NCBI GenBank assembly: GCA_024275615.1
Contig: JAJRYU010000031.1
Coordinates: 1-11,452, forward strand
Length of the DNA stretch: 11,452 nucleotides
Direction of reading: 5' to 3'
Origin: Planctomycetota bacterium
Lineage (GTDB): Bacteria > Planctomycetota > GCA-002687715 > DRQF01
Part shown: positions 1 through 6,716 of the stretch, piece after piece
Layout: every line of letters starts with the position of its first letter
Numbering within the stretch: the first letter of the stretch is position 1
Made by a program: the position numbers and the translations under genes
The notes under the pieces: model-generated
What the model saw: the letters and a program-made list of their open reading frames with translations, nothing else
Databases searched by the model: none
What the model was told of the DNA's origin: nothing

Positions 1-272
1 CCATGCAACTCTTCGGTGACGCGGCAGGAACAAATGCGCTCAGAAGAAGCGCAAAACTCATCTTGTTGGGTGATTGCGAAGTCAGGGAAAGCGAGCGCGC
101 TGGGCACGACAAGAACGTGCCTCTCGCTCCTTGTGCTGTCGCTATGGTTGGAGCCATCGGAACCGCAGGAACTCCAGCAGATATCGCCCTCATCAATCAA
201 ATCCTCAAGAAACACAACGGCCTTGCTGGTTTAGAAACAGCCGCATCCGAAGCCAAAACTCGCCTCAAATAG
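1..272 (+). CDS. 3' end of a gene, probable HEAT-repeat-like protein (5' truncated by window edge)
   Basis: This is an open frame whose first complete codon is at base 3 and which ends at TAG 270-272. The gene probably starts left of the window; the ATG at base 3 is simply the first Met visible. The 89 visible residues are Ala/Leu-rich and look helical. A segment around residues 42-70 (AVAMVGAIGTAGTPADIALI) has the pattern of a HEAT-type repeat: a helix with Ala and Gly, a turn containing G-x-P, then a second helix with paired Ile/Leu. It is followed by a terminal helix rich in Ala and Leu. No catalytic motif is visible. The stop lies 12 nt before the peptidase gene, so the two are probably co-transcribed. 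Two overlapping frames are also open here but show no protein-like pattern. The HEAT assignment is an inference from pattern only; the role is unknown. Confidence 0.55.
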   Translation, partial: MQLFGDAAGTNALRRSAKLILLGDCEVRESERAGHDKNVPLAPCAVAMVGAIGTAGTPADIALINQILKKHNGLAGLETAASEAKTRLK

Positions 273-284
273 TACGAGAATCCC

Positions 285-2636
285 ATGTTCATTCGCCCTC
301 TGTTGCTCATCTGTTGTCTCCTTTCCTGGCACGTCTCCCTGGAGGCACAACAGACACGACCATCCTCAAGACCAGCTCGACAGTCGGACCTGGAGGCACA
401 ACTCAGGGCCAGAACGCAAACGGATTCCTCAGTCATCGATTTGGACCTGATCATGTTAGGGCAGGACTACTGTGGAACCGAACCAAGCCGACCGCGGTTC
501 ACTGTGGATGGCAAGAGCTTTCTGTTTCGCTGGCGAAAAGACAAACCAAAGACGAGTCGCTTCCTTGTCGATCTTGCAACGCTCTCATTAAGGGAATTGG
601 AGGAAGACGCCGACGCACCGATGACAATGGACATGGCCGTAATCAGCAACGATTCGAAATGGGCGGCCTATAGCCGTCGCCGTAGGCTTTTTCTATTGAA
701 TCGAAGCACTCATGAAGAAGTCGTACTTATTGACGATGGAGAAAGAAGATCGATTCTTGGGTTTACGGCTAACAACAAAGGAGTGATTTTCAAAAAGGAC
801 AATTCGCTGGCGACGATCGACCGAGAGACTCGATTTATCCACGAGTTCGCGCGCGTCTCAAAGGCGAATACGAAAAGCTCCGACGCCGTGAACAAGAACA
901 AGCAGCGACGTTATATCGAAGAAGCGGAACTTGGCCTTCTGCGGACTGTCTTCGAGGAAGCCGAAGCCGAGAGAAAAAGAAAAGCCAAGAAAAAGACGCG
1001 ACCAGATGACGTCATTCGCTGTGAGTATCCTGCCGAATTCGAATTGGGCCGTCTCGTCGTCGCGAACAACATGAAGACAGTCATCTTGGGGTTGGTCCGG
1101 AGGAAACCAGGCAAGAAAACGAGCGTGCCTCGCTATATCACTCAAAGCGGCTACGTTGAAGATTCTCAGTCTCGCCCAAAGGTTGGCGACTCCGATTTCA
1201 GTTCTTCTCTTTATCTCGTGTCGGCCAAGACAGGAAAAGGAATGCTCTTGGAGCTGCCGAATTGGACTAAGACCTATTCCATTCGGACGGGAATCTACTC
1301 GCCAGATGCGAAACGCGCCGCATTTGTTGCCCGCAGCCGTGACAACAAGGACGCGGGGATCTTCTTGCTTGACACGGGGACCGGCAAGGTCCGGGAAGTT
1401 CACCATGTTCTTGATGAGGCATGGGTCAGGCATGTAGGGGACGACATGGGCTTTTTGCCTGACAACCGGCTGTGGTTTACGAGTGAAAAGACAGGATTCA
1501 ACCACCTCTATTGTGAAGACGGTGTAGGGAAAGAAATCATTGCCATGACAGAAGGGAATTGGTTTGTGGCATCAGTTCAAACCAACGACAAGCAAGCAGC
1601 TTTCTTCTTGACGACGTCGCGAAAAAGCCCTCACACCAGGAGACTGGAACAACTGTCCTATGCTGGTGGTGCGTCCACCGAGATCGTTTCGGCACCCGGT
1701 TGGAATTCCGCTTGGGTGTCACCGTCAGGTCAGCAGATTGTCAACATCCACTCGCATAGCAATCGACCCCCAGAGCTTTTCGTTCGCCAACTCGAAGGAC
1801 CAGCAAGCGAAGTTGGCAAACGCATCACAGATTCTCCCACGAAGGCCTTTAAGGCCCACTCTTGGTACCAACCCAAGATCCACTACTTCGAAGCCAGCGA
1901 TGGCGTCAAAGTCCCGATGCGTCTTTACTTGCCTTCCGGAAATATAGAGTCCGCACCCGCGGTTGTCTTTGTCCACGGGGCCGGATATTTGCAAAACGTC
2001 GTCGATGGTTGGTCGCCTTACTATCGCGAGTACATGTTTCACAATTTCTTGCGTGAACGAGGGTTTGTCGTCGCCGATGTCGACTATCGTGGGTCCGCCG
2101 GTTACGGACGAGATTGGCGTACAGCCATCTATCGTCACATGGGAGCACGCGATCTGGATGATCAGGTCGACGCAACCAAGTTCCTCGTCAAAGAACACGG
2201 AGTCGATGCTCAGCGAATCGGCATTTATGGCGGCAGCTACGGTGGGTTTATCACCTTGATGGCCATGTTCACCCGCCCAGGCGTTTTTCGATCAGGCGCT
2301 GCTCTTCGGCCGGTTACGGATTGGGCTCATTACAACCACGGCTACACTGCGAATATACTCAACATACCCAGCGATGACCCCGAGGCTTTTGAGAGATCTT
2401 CCCCCATCCATTTCGCCGATGGTCTCATAGGCAGGCTGTTGATTTGTCATGGCCTCGTCGATGGCAACGTCCAAGTACAAGACACTTTTCGCCTGGCCCA
2501 GCGGCTCATTGAACTTCGATTGGTCAATTGGGAAGTCGCTCTCTATCCGGTTGAACCCCACGGATTTCGGGACTCGGCGTCGTGGGCAGATGAATACAAG
2601 AGAATCTTCAAAATGTTCGAAGAGACACTTCGCTGA
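285..2636 (+). CDS. Secreted S9-family serine peptidase (prolyl oligopeptidase / DPP-IV type)
   Basis: This 783-aa protein is predicted to be an exported peptidase that cleaves short peptides, typically near proline. Residues 1-21 look like a signal peptide (Arg4, a hydrophobic core of Leu/Ile/Cys, likely cleavage after Ala21 before QQT), so it should act in the periplasm or outside. No lipobox is present. Residues about 50-510 match the expected beta-propeller part, with repeated blade-like strands such as YSPDAKRAAFVA and LPDNRLWFTS. Residues about 525-783 form the alpha/beta-hydrolase domain. The triad is complete: Ser651 in GGSYGG, Asp726 in CHGLVDGNV and His759 in EPHGF. VFVHGAG (561-567) fits the oxyanion-side strand, and DVDYRGSAGYGRDW is typical of the family. 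A very charged stretch (about 197-245, many Lys/Arg/Glu) interrupts the propeller. The length is usual for the family. ATG 285 has only a weak purine-rich site (GAGAA, 276-280) and probably relies on the upstream gene. The exact substrate cannot be told from sequence. Confidence 0.93.
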   Translation: MFIRPLLLICCLLSWHVSLEAQQTRPSSRPARQSDLEAQLRARTQTDSSVIDLDLIMLGQDYCGTEPSRPRFTVDGKSFLFRWRKDKPKTSRFLVDLATLSLRELEEDADAPMTMDMAVISNDSKWAAYSRRRRLFLLNRSTHEEVVLIDDGERRSILGFTANNKGVIFKKDNSLATIDRETRFIHEFARVSKANTKSSDAVNKNKQRRYIEEAELGLLRTVFEEAEAERKRKAKKKTRPDDVIRCEYPAEFELGRLVVANNMKTVILGLVRRKPGKKTSVPRYITQSGYVEDSQSRPKVGDSDFSSSLYLVSAKTGKGMLLELPNWTKTYSIRTGIYSPDAKRAAFVARSRDNKDAGIFLLDTGTGKVREVHHVLDEAWVRHVGDDMGFLPDNRLWFTSEKTGFNHLYCEDGVGKEIIAMTEGNWFVASVQTNDKQAAFFLTTSRKSPHTRRLEQLSYAGGASTEIVSAPGWNSAWVSPSGQQIVNIHSHSNRPPELFVRQLEGPASEVGKRITDSPTKAFKAHSWYQPKIHYFEASDGVKVPMRLYLPSGNIESAPAVVFVHGAGYLQNVVDGWSPYYREYMFHNFLRERGFVVADVDYRGSAGYGRDWRTAIYRHMGARDLDDQVDATKFLVKEHGVDAQRIGIYGGSYGGFITLMAMFTRPGVFRSGAALRPVTDWAHYNHGYTANILNIPSDDPEAFERSSPIHFADGLIGRLLICHGLVDGNVQVQDTFRLAQRLIELRLVNWEVALYPVEPHGFRDSASWADEYKRIFKMFEETLR

Positions 2637-3010
2637 GGGCCTCATTCGCGATGCCGATGGCCAAAGCAAAAGCCCGATTCCGTCTTCTTATCGGACCCTA
2701 AAAGACCAAATTCTCCGTTGCCGTGCTGTGGAAGATTGAGAAAATCGTGCCTGGAGACGGAATCCGGGCAGCAATCTCGGCTGTTTGCTGGGCACCTCAA
2801 TAATGGTGTTTCTGCGGCAAATCCTTGGGATAGCAGGACTTTCGTTTCATGTCTTCCGGGGGATGAGATCCCATTGTTGTCGAATTGGGCATTTGATTTT
2901 TGTCTTTGAGGGCCTATGGTCTTCCGTGTCGACAATCACTCCGAGGTCATTCGAGAGTTTGTCTTCATGATCTAGAGTGAAAGTTGCTGCAACAGTCAGG
3001 GCAGGGGACG
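2637..3010. other. Intergenic region, no convincing gene
   Basis: This stretch of about 370 nt lies between the peptidase and the topoisomerase. Short open frames exist on both strands (for example 2642-2935 minus, 2718-2909 plus, 2785-2970 plus). None has protein-like composition, a good ribosome site or a recognisable motif. Small inverted repeats are present: GGGAT-GAG-ATCCC at 2860-2872 and CCGAT/ATCGG arms around the TCCGTCTTCTT loop near 2675-2695. Neither is followed by a T-run, so I do not call a terminator. A weak sigma70-like pair, TTGATT (2893-2898) and TATGGT (2915-2920) with a 16-nt spacer, is the best promoter candidate for the topoisomerase, but such pairs are common by chance. 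Confidence 0.6.
2893..2920 (+). promoter_or_regulatory. Weak candidate sigma70-like promoter upstream of topB
   Basis: TTGATT at 2893-2898 and TATGGT at 2915-2920 are separated by 16 nt, about 90 nt before the topoisomerase ATG. The match to TTGACA/TATAAT is 4 of 6 in the -35 box and 4 of 6 in the -10 box, which is within chance expectation for a gap this long. It is listed only because a gene with a 370-nt gap upstream needs a promoter of its own and this is the best visible candidate. Confidence 0.15.
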
Positions 3011-5677
3011 ATGGCAAAAACGCTCATCATAACAGAGAAAAAGTCCGTCGCCGACGACTTTGCGCGGGTATTGGGCCATACGGGATCTGGAGGGGGCAAG
3101 GAAGGCCGCTCCTTCAAGTCAGAGGAACTCCTCTACGAGAGTGAAGATCTCATTATTGCGTGGGCCTCAGGGCACCTTCTCGTTCTCCAGGAACCCGGTC
3201 TTTACGACAAAGCCTGGAAGTTCTGGAGTCTGAGGAATCTGCCCATCATTCCGGAATCTTTTGTTCACATCCCCCGGGGTGAAGATGCAAAAGCAAAGAA
3301 GATGTTGGCCAACCTTGTCAAACAGATTCGGCGAGACGACGTTGACAAAGTCATCAATGGCTGCGATGCCGGGCGCGAGGGTGAGTTGATCTTCCATCTG
3401 ATCATGGACCACGCTCGCACGAAAAAACCTTTCAAGAAAGCCGACAAGCCCATCGAGCGACTTTGGTTGCAATCAATGACCACGGGCAGCATCCAAGAGT
3501 CATTCAAAGATCTTCGTCCTGACATTGAGTTGTGTCATTTGAAAGAAGCGGCCTACACGCGAGATCAGGCTGACTGGCTGGTTGGCATGAACGGCACCCG
3601 GGCACTTACAAAGCGCTTTCTTGGCGGCAAGAACCGAGTGAGCCTCGCGGTTGGTCGAGTCAAGACACCGACACTAGCCTTCCTCGTTGACCGTGAACGG
3701 GAGATCGACAACTTTACGCCGGTGCCATACTGGGAACTTCACGCGACTTTTGATGTCAACCCCAATGGAGGAAGTGAGGCTTCGGGACTCTATGAATCAC
3801 GGTGGTTTGGCAAGGGCGAAGATGGCAAGACCATTGATCGCATACTAAATCGTGATCAGGCCGATGACATCCTCAAAAGAATCACCGACAAAGAAGGAAT
3901 CGTGGAGGATTCCGTTCGCAAGTCCAAAGAGAAACCACCACAACTTTTCGATCTCACCACATTACAGAGGCGAGCGAGTTCTGCTTTTGGATTCACTTTG
4001 AAGAGGACTTTGTCGATTGCACAAAGCCTCTATGAAAAGAAAAAGGCAATCACTTATCCTCGTACTTCGTCTCGTTATCTTCCCGATGACTATCGCGCCG
4101 AAGTCCCGAAGTTGATTGACGCGCTGGCTCAAGGTGACTACGCCCTCATCGCGTCAAAAGTTCCCAATCGCAACAATCCTGATGGCGAAAGACCCGGCCA
4201 AGTCTTTGACGACAAGAAAGTCAGCGATCACTTTGCGCTCATTCCCACGGGGGAGATCCCAACGAGCCTGCGTTCGGACGAAAAGAAACTCTATGACCTC
4301 ATTGTTCGACGCTTCCTTGCCACCTTCATGCCTTCGGCACAACGGGAAACCACCACACGCAAGACGCTCGTCGATGGCGAGACCTTCAAGTCAACCGCAC
4401 GCAAACTCATCGTCCCTGGATGGCGTATTGCCGAGCCTATCGCCGCCGACGATTCGCCGTTTCCAGAAATAGGTAGCGATAAGCGTGTCCTCTGTACTGC
4501 AACCGATCTTATCGACAAGGCAACCTCGCCACCGTCGCGGTATACCGATGGTACTCTGGTCGGCGAGATGGAGACTTGCGGCAAGCACGTGGAAGATGAA
4601 GAAGAGGCCGAGGCACTCAAAGAAATTGGCATCGGCACACCAGCCACCCGCGCCGCCATCGTTGAAGACCTTATCTACAAGCGCTTATCTCGTCGCGAAG
4701 GACGCAGCCTCGTTCCTACCGCATTGGGTGCCACATTGGTCCGTGTCGTCCGCAACTTGGAATTGGAGAATCTTGCCAAGCCGGACATGACCGGTACTTG
4801 GGAAAGACGTTTGCGGCAAATCACTGATGGCGAGTACGACGCTCAAGCTTTCCGAGCGGAAATCAAATCATCCGTTGAAGAAATGGTCGCCAAGGTCCAG
4901 AACGCTGACAATGGTTCCGGCGTATTCGCCGTCGATCATCCAGAACCCCTCACTTGTCCCAAGTGTAGCAAACCTCTCGAAGAAAAGGCCTACAGCTATT
5001 TCTGCGAAGATCAGGACGAATGTGGCGTCAGGATCCACAAGGACGCAGGTGGCAAACACCTCTTTCCTGAAATCCTCTATCAACTGATCGTCATGAAAGA
5101 TGAAGAGGATCCGTTCATCGGACCTTTCACGGGATTTGAGCGTCCCAAGGCCCCCTGTTTCATGAAGATCACCAATGATGGGCAAGTGATTCTGAAACCA
5201 GACGGCGATATTGAATTCGAGTCTTCGGAGACTAAACCAGAGGAACAAGTCGAAGACGGCGTCGTCATGGGTAAGTGCCCGCAATGTCAGGAGAATGTTG
5301 AGTCACTGGGATCCGGATACAAGTGCACCAAGTGCAAGTTCCGCCTTTCCAAGAAACTCCTGTTTAGGGAGTTGCCACCGGCCCAGGTCAAGAAACTCCT
5401 GGCTGGCCCGGAAGGGGAAACGGATCTCATCGAAGGTTTCATTTCAAAACGTGGCCGCCCTTTCAACGCCCAGCTCTTCTTCGATGAAAAAGGGTCGTTG
5501 AAGTGGAAATTCCCACCGCGTCCCAAAAAGGCTGCGAAGAAAAAGAAGAAGAAGGCCAAAGCTAAGAAAAAGGCGAAAAAGAAGATCACGAAGAAAAAAG
5601 TGGTCACCAAGAAGACCGCGAAGAAAAAAGCGGCCAAGAAGAAAGTCGCCAAGAAAACTGACAAGAAGTCTGAATAG
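3011..5677 (+). CDS. topB: Type IA DNA topoisomerase (topoisomerase III, TopB-like) with lysine-rich C-terminal tail
   Basis: This 888-aa enzyme relaxes or decatenates DNA through a transient single-strand break held by a 5'-phosphotyrosine. The N-terminal TOPRIM domain begins KTLIITEKKSVADD (acidic Glu9) and carries CDAGREGE at 118-125, the metal-binding motif of TopB-type enzymes. The active-site Tyr is Tyr349 in AITYPRTSSRYLP. HFALIPTG (407-414) and GIGTPATRAAIVEDL (540-554) are further family signatures. Two four-cysteine zinc modules follow: Cys649/652/665/671 and Cys756/759/772/775. Topoisomerase C-terminal repeat-like segments (GPFTGFERPKAPC near 704-716; IEGFISKRGRPFNAQLFFD near 807-825) flank the second module. 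The last 50 residues (839-888) are almost only Lys and Ala. I chose ATG 3011 because the protein then starts directly at the first TOPRIM strand and purine-rich AGGG/AGGGG lies at 2998-3007. A TTG at 2984 would add nine unconserved-looking residues. The gene stands alone and converges with the ABC operon 25 nt downstream. Confidence 0.95.
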   Translation: MAKTLIITEKKSVADDFARVLGHTGSGGGKEGRSFKSEELLYESEDLIIAWASGHLLVLQEPGLYDKAWKFWSLRNLPIIPESFVHIPRGEDAKAKKMLANLVKQIRRDDVDKVINGCDAGREGELIFHLIMDHARTKKPFKKADKPIERLWLQSMTTGSIQESFKDLRPDIELCHLKEAAYTRDQADWLVGMNGTRALTKRFLGGKNRVSLAVGRVKTPTLAFLVDREREIDNFTPVPYWELHATFDVNPNGGSEASGLYESRWFGKGEDGKTIDRILNRDQADDILKRITDKEGIVEDSVRKSKEKPPQLFDLTTLQRRASSAFGFTLKRTLSIAQSLYEKKKAITYPRTSSRYLPDDYRAEVPKLIDALAQGDYALIASKVPNRNNPDGERPGQVFDDKKVSDHFALIPTGEIPTSLRSDEKKLYDLIVRRFLATFMPSAQRETTTRKTLVDGETFKSTARKLIVPGWRIAEPIAADDSPFPEIGSDKRVLCTATDLIDKATSPPSRYTDGTLVGEMETCGKHVEDEEEAEALKEIGIGTPATRAAIVEDLIYKRLSRREGRSLVPTALGATLVRVVRNLELENLAKPDMTGTWERRLRQITDGEYDAQAFRAEIKSSVEEMVAKVQNADNGSGVFAVDHPEPLTCPKCSKPLEEKAYSYFCEDQDECGVRIHKDAGGKHLFPEILYQLIVMKDEEDPFIGPFTGFERPKAPCFMKITNDGQVILKPDGDIEFESSETKPEEQVEDGVVMGKCPQCQENVESLGSGYKCTKCKFRLSKKLLFRELPPAQVKKLLAGPEGETDLIEGFISKRGRPFNAQLFFDEKGSLKWKFPPRPKKAAKKKKKKAKAKKKAKKKITKKKVVTKKTAKKKAAKKKVAKKTDKKSE
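5525..5674 (+). repeat. Lys/Ala low-complexity, H1-like tail with imperfect 30-nt repeats
   Basis: The last 50 codons of the topoisomerase are A/G-rich on the plus strand and encode mostly Lys with Ala, Thr and Val. The 12-mer CGAAGAAAAAAG occurs at 5589-5600 and again at 5619-5630, exactly 30 nt apart and in the same frame. This gives a 10-residue period (TKKKVVTKKT then AKKKAAKKKV, with a partial third unit AKKTDKKSE). This suggests growth by short tandem duplication. Such tails bind DNA non-specifically in histone H1-like bacterial proteins; that role here is an inference. Confidence 0.8.
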
Positions 5678-5683
5678 TCGTTT

Positions 5684-5696
5684 CCTGGTCACCAGG
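5684..5696. terminator. Small palindrome between convergent genes, weak terminator candidate
   Basis: CCTGGTCACCAGG is a palindrome around a central C, placed in the 25-nt gap between the stop codons of the topoisomerase (5677) and the DUF4340-like gene (5703). As RNA it can fold as five base pairs with a TCA loop on either strand. There is no T-run on either side, so it is not a classical intrinsic terminator. Its position is the only real support. Confidence 0.25.
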
Positions 5697-5702
5697 TCAC
5701 TC

Positions 5703-6716
5703 CTACTTCCGCCGTGCTCGGAGCAAGTCGTCAAGATTGGTCTTGACGGCGTTTTCGATCGCCCAGGCCGGCACCAGAACGTAGTAGCCGCTGCCAACCG
5801 ACGCTGACGGAGCCCAGTGTGCGGTATAATCACCGTCTTGCCTTTGCTTGCCAATGGTTATGACTTCTTGGCTGCCATCCCTCATGATAAGTGTGTAGCG
5901 AACAAGAGGGGCGTCAAACCCCGAATCTCTGGGTTCGGATTTCCCATAGACATCTTCCAGAGCCATTGTTGTGATTTTGGCCAGCATTAGATGCACAACA
6001 TCCTGTTGGACATCCCCTTGGATCGGTTCAAGTATTTTCCAGGCACGTTCCATCTTGGGGTCCGGTACTTTCGCTCTCCCCAAAGTGTACGATTCGCTAT
6101 TGTCACCTCTGGTGACCTGCAGCGATTCAATCTCATCCTCAGGGATGTTGACCAAATCACGGCCTGTCCAGTTGGTCAAGACAGGAGAGAACTCCCAGAT
6201 GCGGAGGTCTTTTGTTTCATAGACTTTCGCCTCACCCGCATTCCTGATGAAACATGACTGCCCGTTGCTGCCTCGAGCGACGTAGATGGTGGCCAGAATC
6301 TCGCCAGAGAGGTCCTTGAGAGTGACCCGACGTGAATAGAATTGTTCGCCTACCCCCATGACGTCGTGGTTTTTTTTGAGTTTTACCATGGGGGTCTTTA
6401 CCTTGAGTCCTGCCAACTTGTCCAAGATCCCCAGGGAGCCAGCCTTATTCGGCGACGCAATCATCCTGTTGCCAGAAAGCCGAAAACCATCTTTGTCTGG
6501 TAGGCACCATACGCCCTGGCGTCGGGCCAAAACAATTGAATCCTGGCTGCCACCGTCCTCGACAAACACCTCAGCGACCTCTTGGATCGAAAACGTGGCA
6601 AACACTTTGGCCGCCGACGGGCCTTCTATTGATTCTGGGTTGTTTGAGCGAATAAGGAAAATCGCTCCTGCTTGGCAGACAGCCAAGAGAACAAGAATCA
6701 TACAGAAACGACTCAT
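5703..6716 (-). CDS. DUF4340-like membrane-anchored protein, last gene of the Gld-like ABC operon
   Basis: This 337-aa protein has one N-terminal membrane segment (about residues 5-22) and an otherwise soluble part rich in beta strands, expected to face the periplasm. It has the layout of DUF4340 proteins: a lead segment with a pattern like LARRQGVWCLPDKDGFRLSG (64-83), then a thread of TPMVKLKK / VTLKDLSGEILATIYVARG (about 108-149). Next come a region describing a residue-by-residue W-x-x-RDLVNIPEDEIESLQV motif (182-201) and a second similar module ending YYVLVPAWAIENAVKTNLDDLLR (311-333). These proteins are regularly encoded beside GldG-like genes, and their function is not known. The start codon is fixed by the ATGA overlap with the upstream gene (ATG 6716-6714, TGA 6715-6713) and by a good ribosome site, GAGGAAGG at 6728-6721. 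The product is presumably an extracytoplasmic partner of the transporter. No catalytic motif is visible. Confidence 0.82.
   Translation of the reverse strand: MSRFCMILVLLAVCQAGAIFLIRSNNPESIEGPSAAKVFATFSIQEVAEVFVEDGGSQDSIVLARRQGVWCLPDKDGFRLSGNRMIASPNKAGSLGILDKLAGLKVKTPMVKLKKNHDVMGVGEQFYSRRVTLKDLSGEILATIYVARGSNGQSCFIRNAGEAKVYETKDLRIWEFSPVLTNWTGRDLVNIPEDEIESLQVTRGDNSESYTLGRAKVPDPKMERAWKILEPIQGDVQQDVVHLMLAKITTMALEDVYGKSEPRDSGFDAPLVRYTLIMRDGSQEVITIGKQRQDGDYTAHWAPSASVGSGYYVLVPAWAIENAVKTNLDDLLRARRK

Noticed and set aside
285..350. Lipoprotein signal on the S9 peptidase because of the two cysteines in its hydrophobic core
   Set aside because: Cys10 and Cys11 lie inside the hydrophobic segment without an L-x-[A/G/S]-C lipobox; an ordinary signal peptide cut after Ala21 fits better.
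74..673. 199-codon open frame overlapping the end of the first gene and the start of the peptidase
   Set aside because: It runs in another frame across two better-supported genes and is very rich in Arg, Ser and Thr with no motif, as expected for a shadow frame.
2634..2644. TGAGGGCCTCA palindrome at the peptidase stop codon as a terminator
   Set aside because: The stem is only four pairs with a 3-nt loop and no T-run follows. The 9-mer TGAGGGCCT also occurs at 2907-2915, but short repeats like this are expected by chance.
2642..2935. 97-codon open frame on the minus strand filling most of the peptidase-topoisomerase gap
   Set aside because: It has a TTG start without a ribosome site and an amino-acid mix (many Asn, Gln, Arg, His, Pro, Cys) unlike a folded or secreted protein. 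No motif is recognisable.
2984..3010. TTG start adding nine residues to the topoisomerase
   Set aside because: The extra residues precede the usual N-terminus of the TOPRIM domain, and ATG 3011 has a purine-rich site in front.
5589..5630. A-runs in the topoisomerase tail as a programmed frameshift site (as in dnaX)
   Set aside because: The runs are read as AAG AAA AAA G, so the zero frame does not form the A-AAA-AAG heptamer, and there is no stimulatory hairpin or Shine-Dalgarno context.
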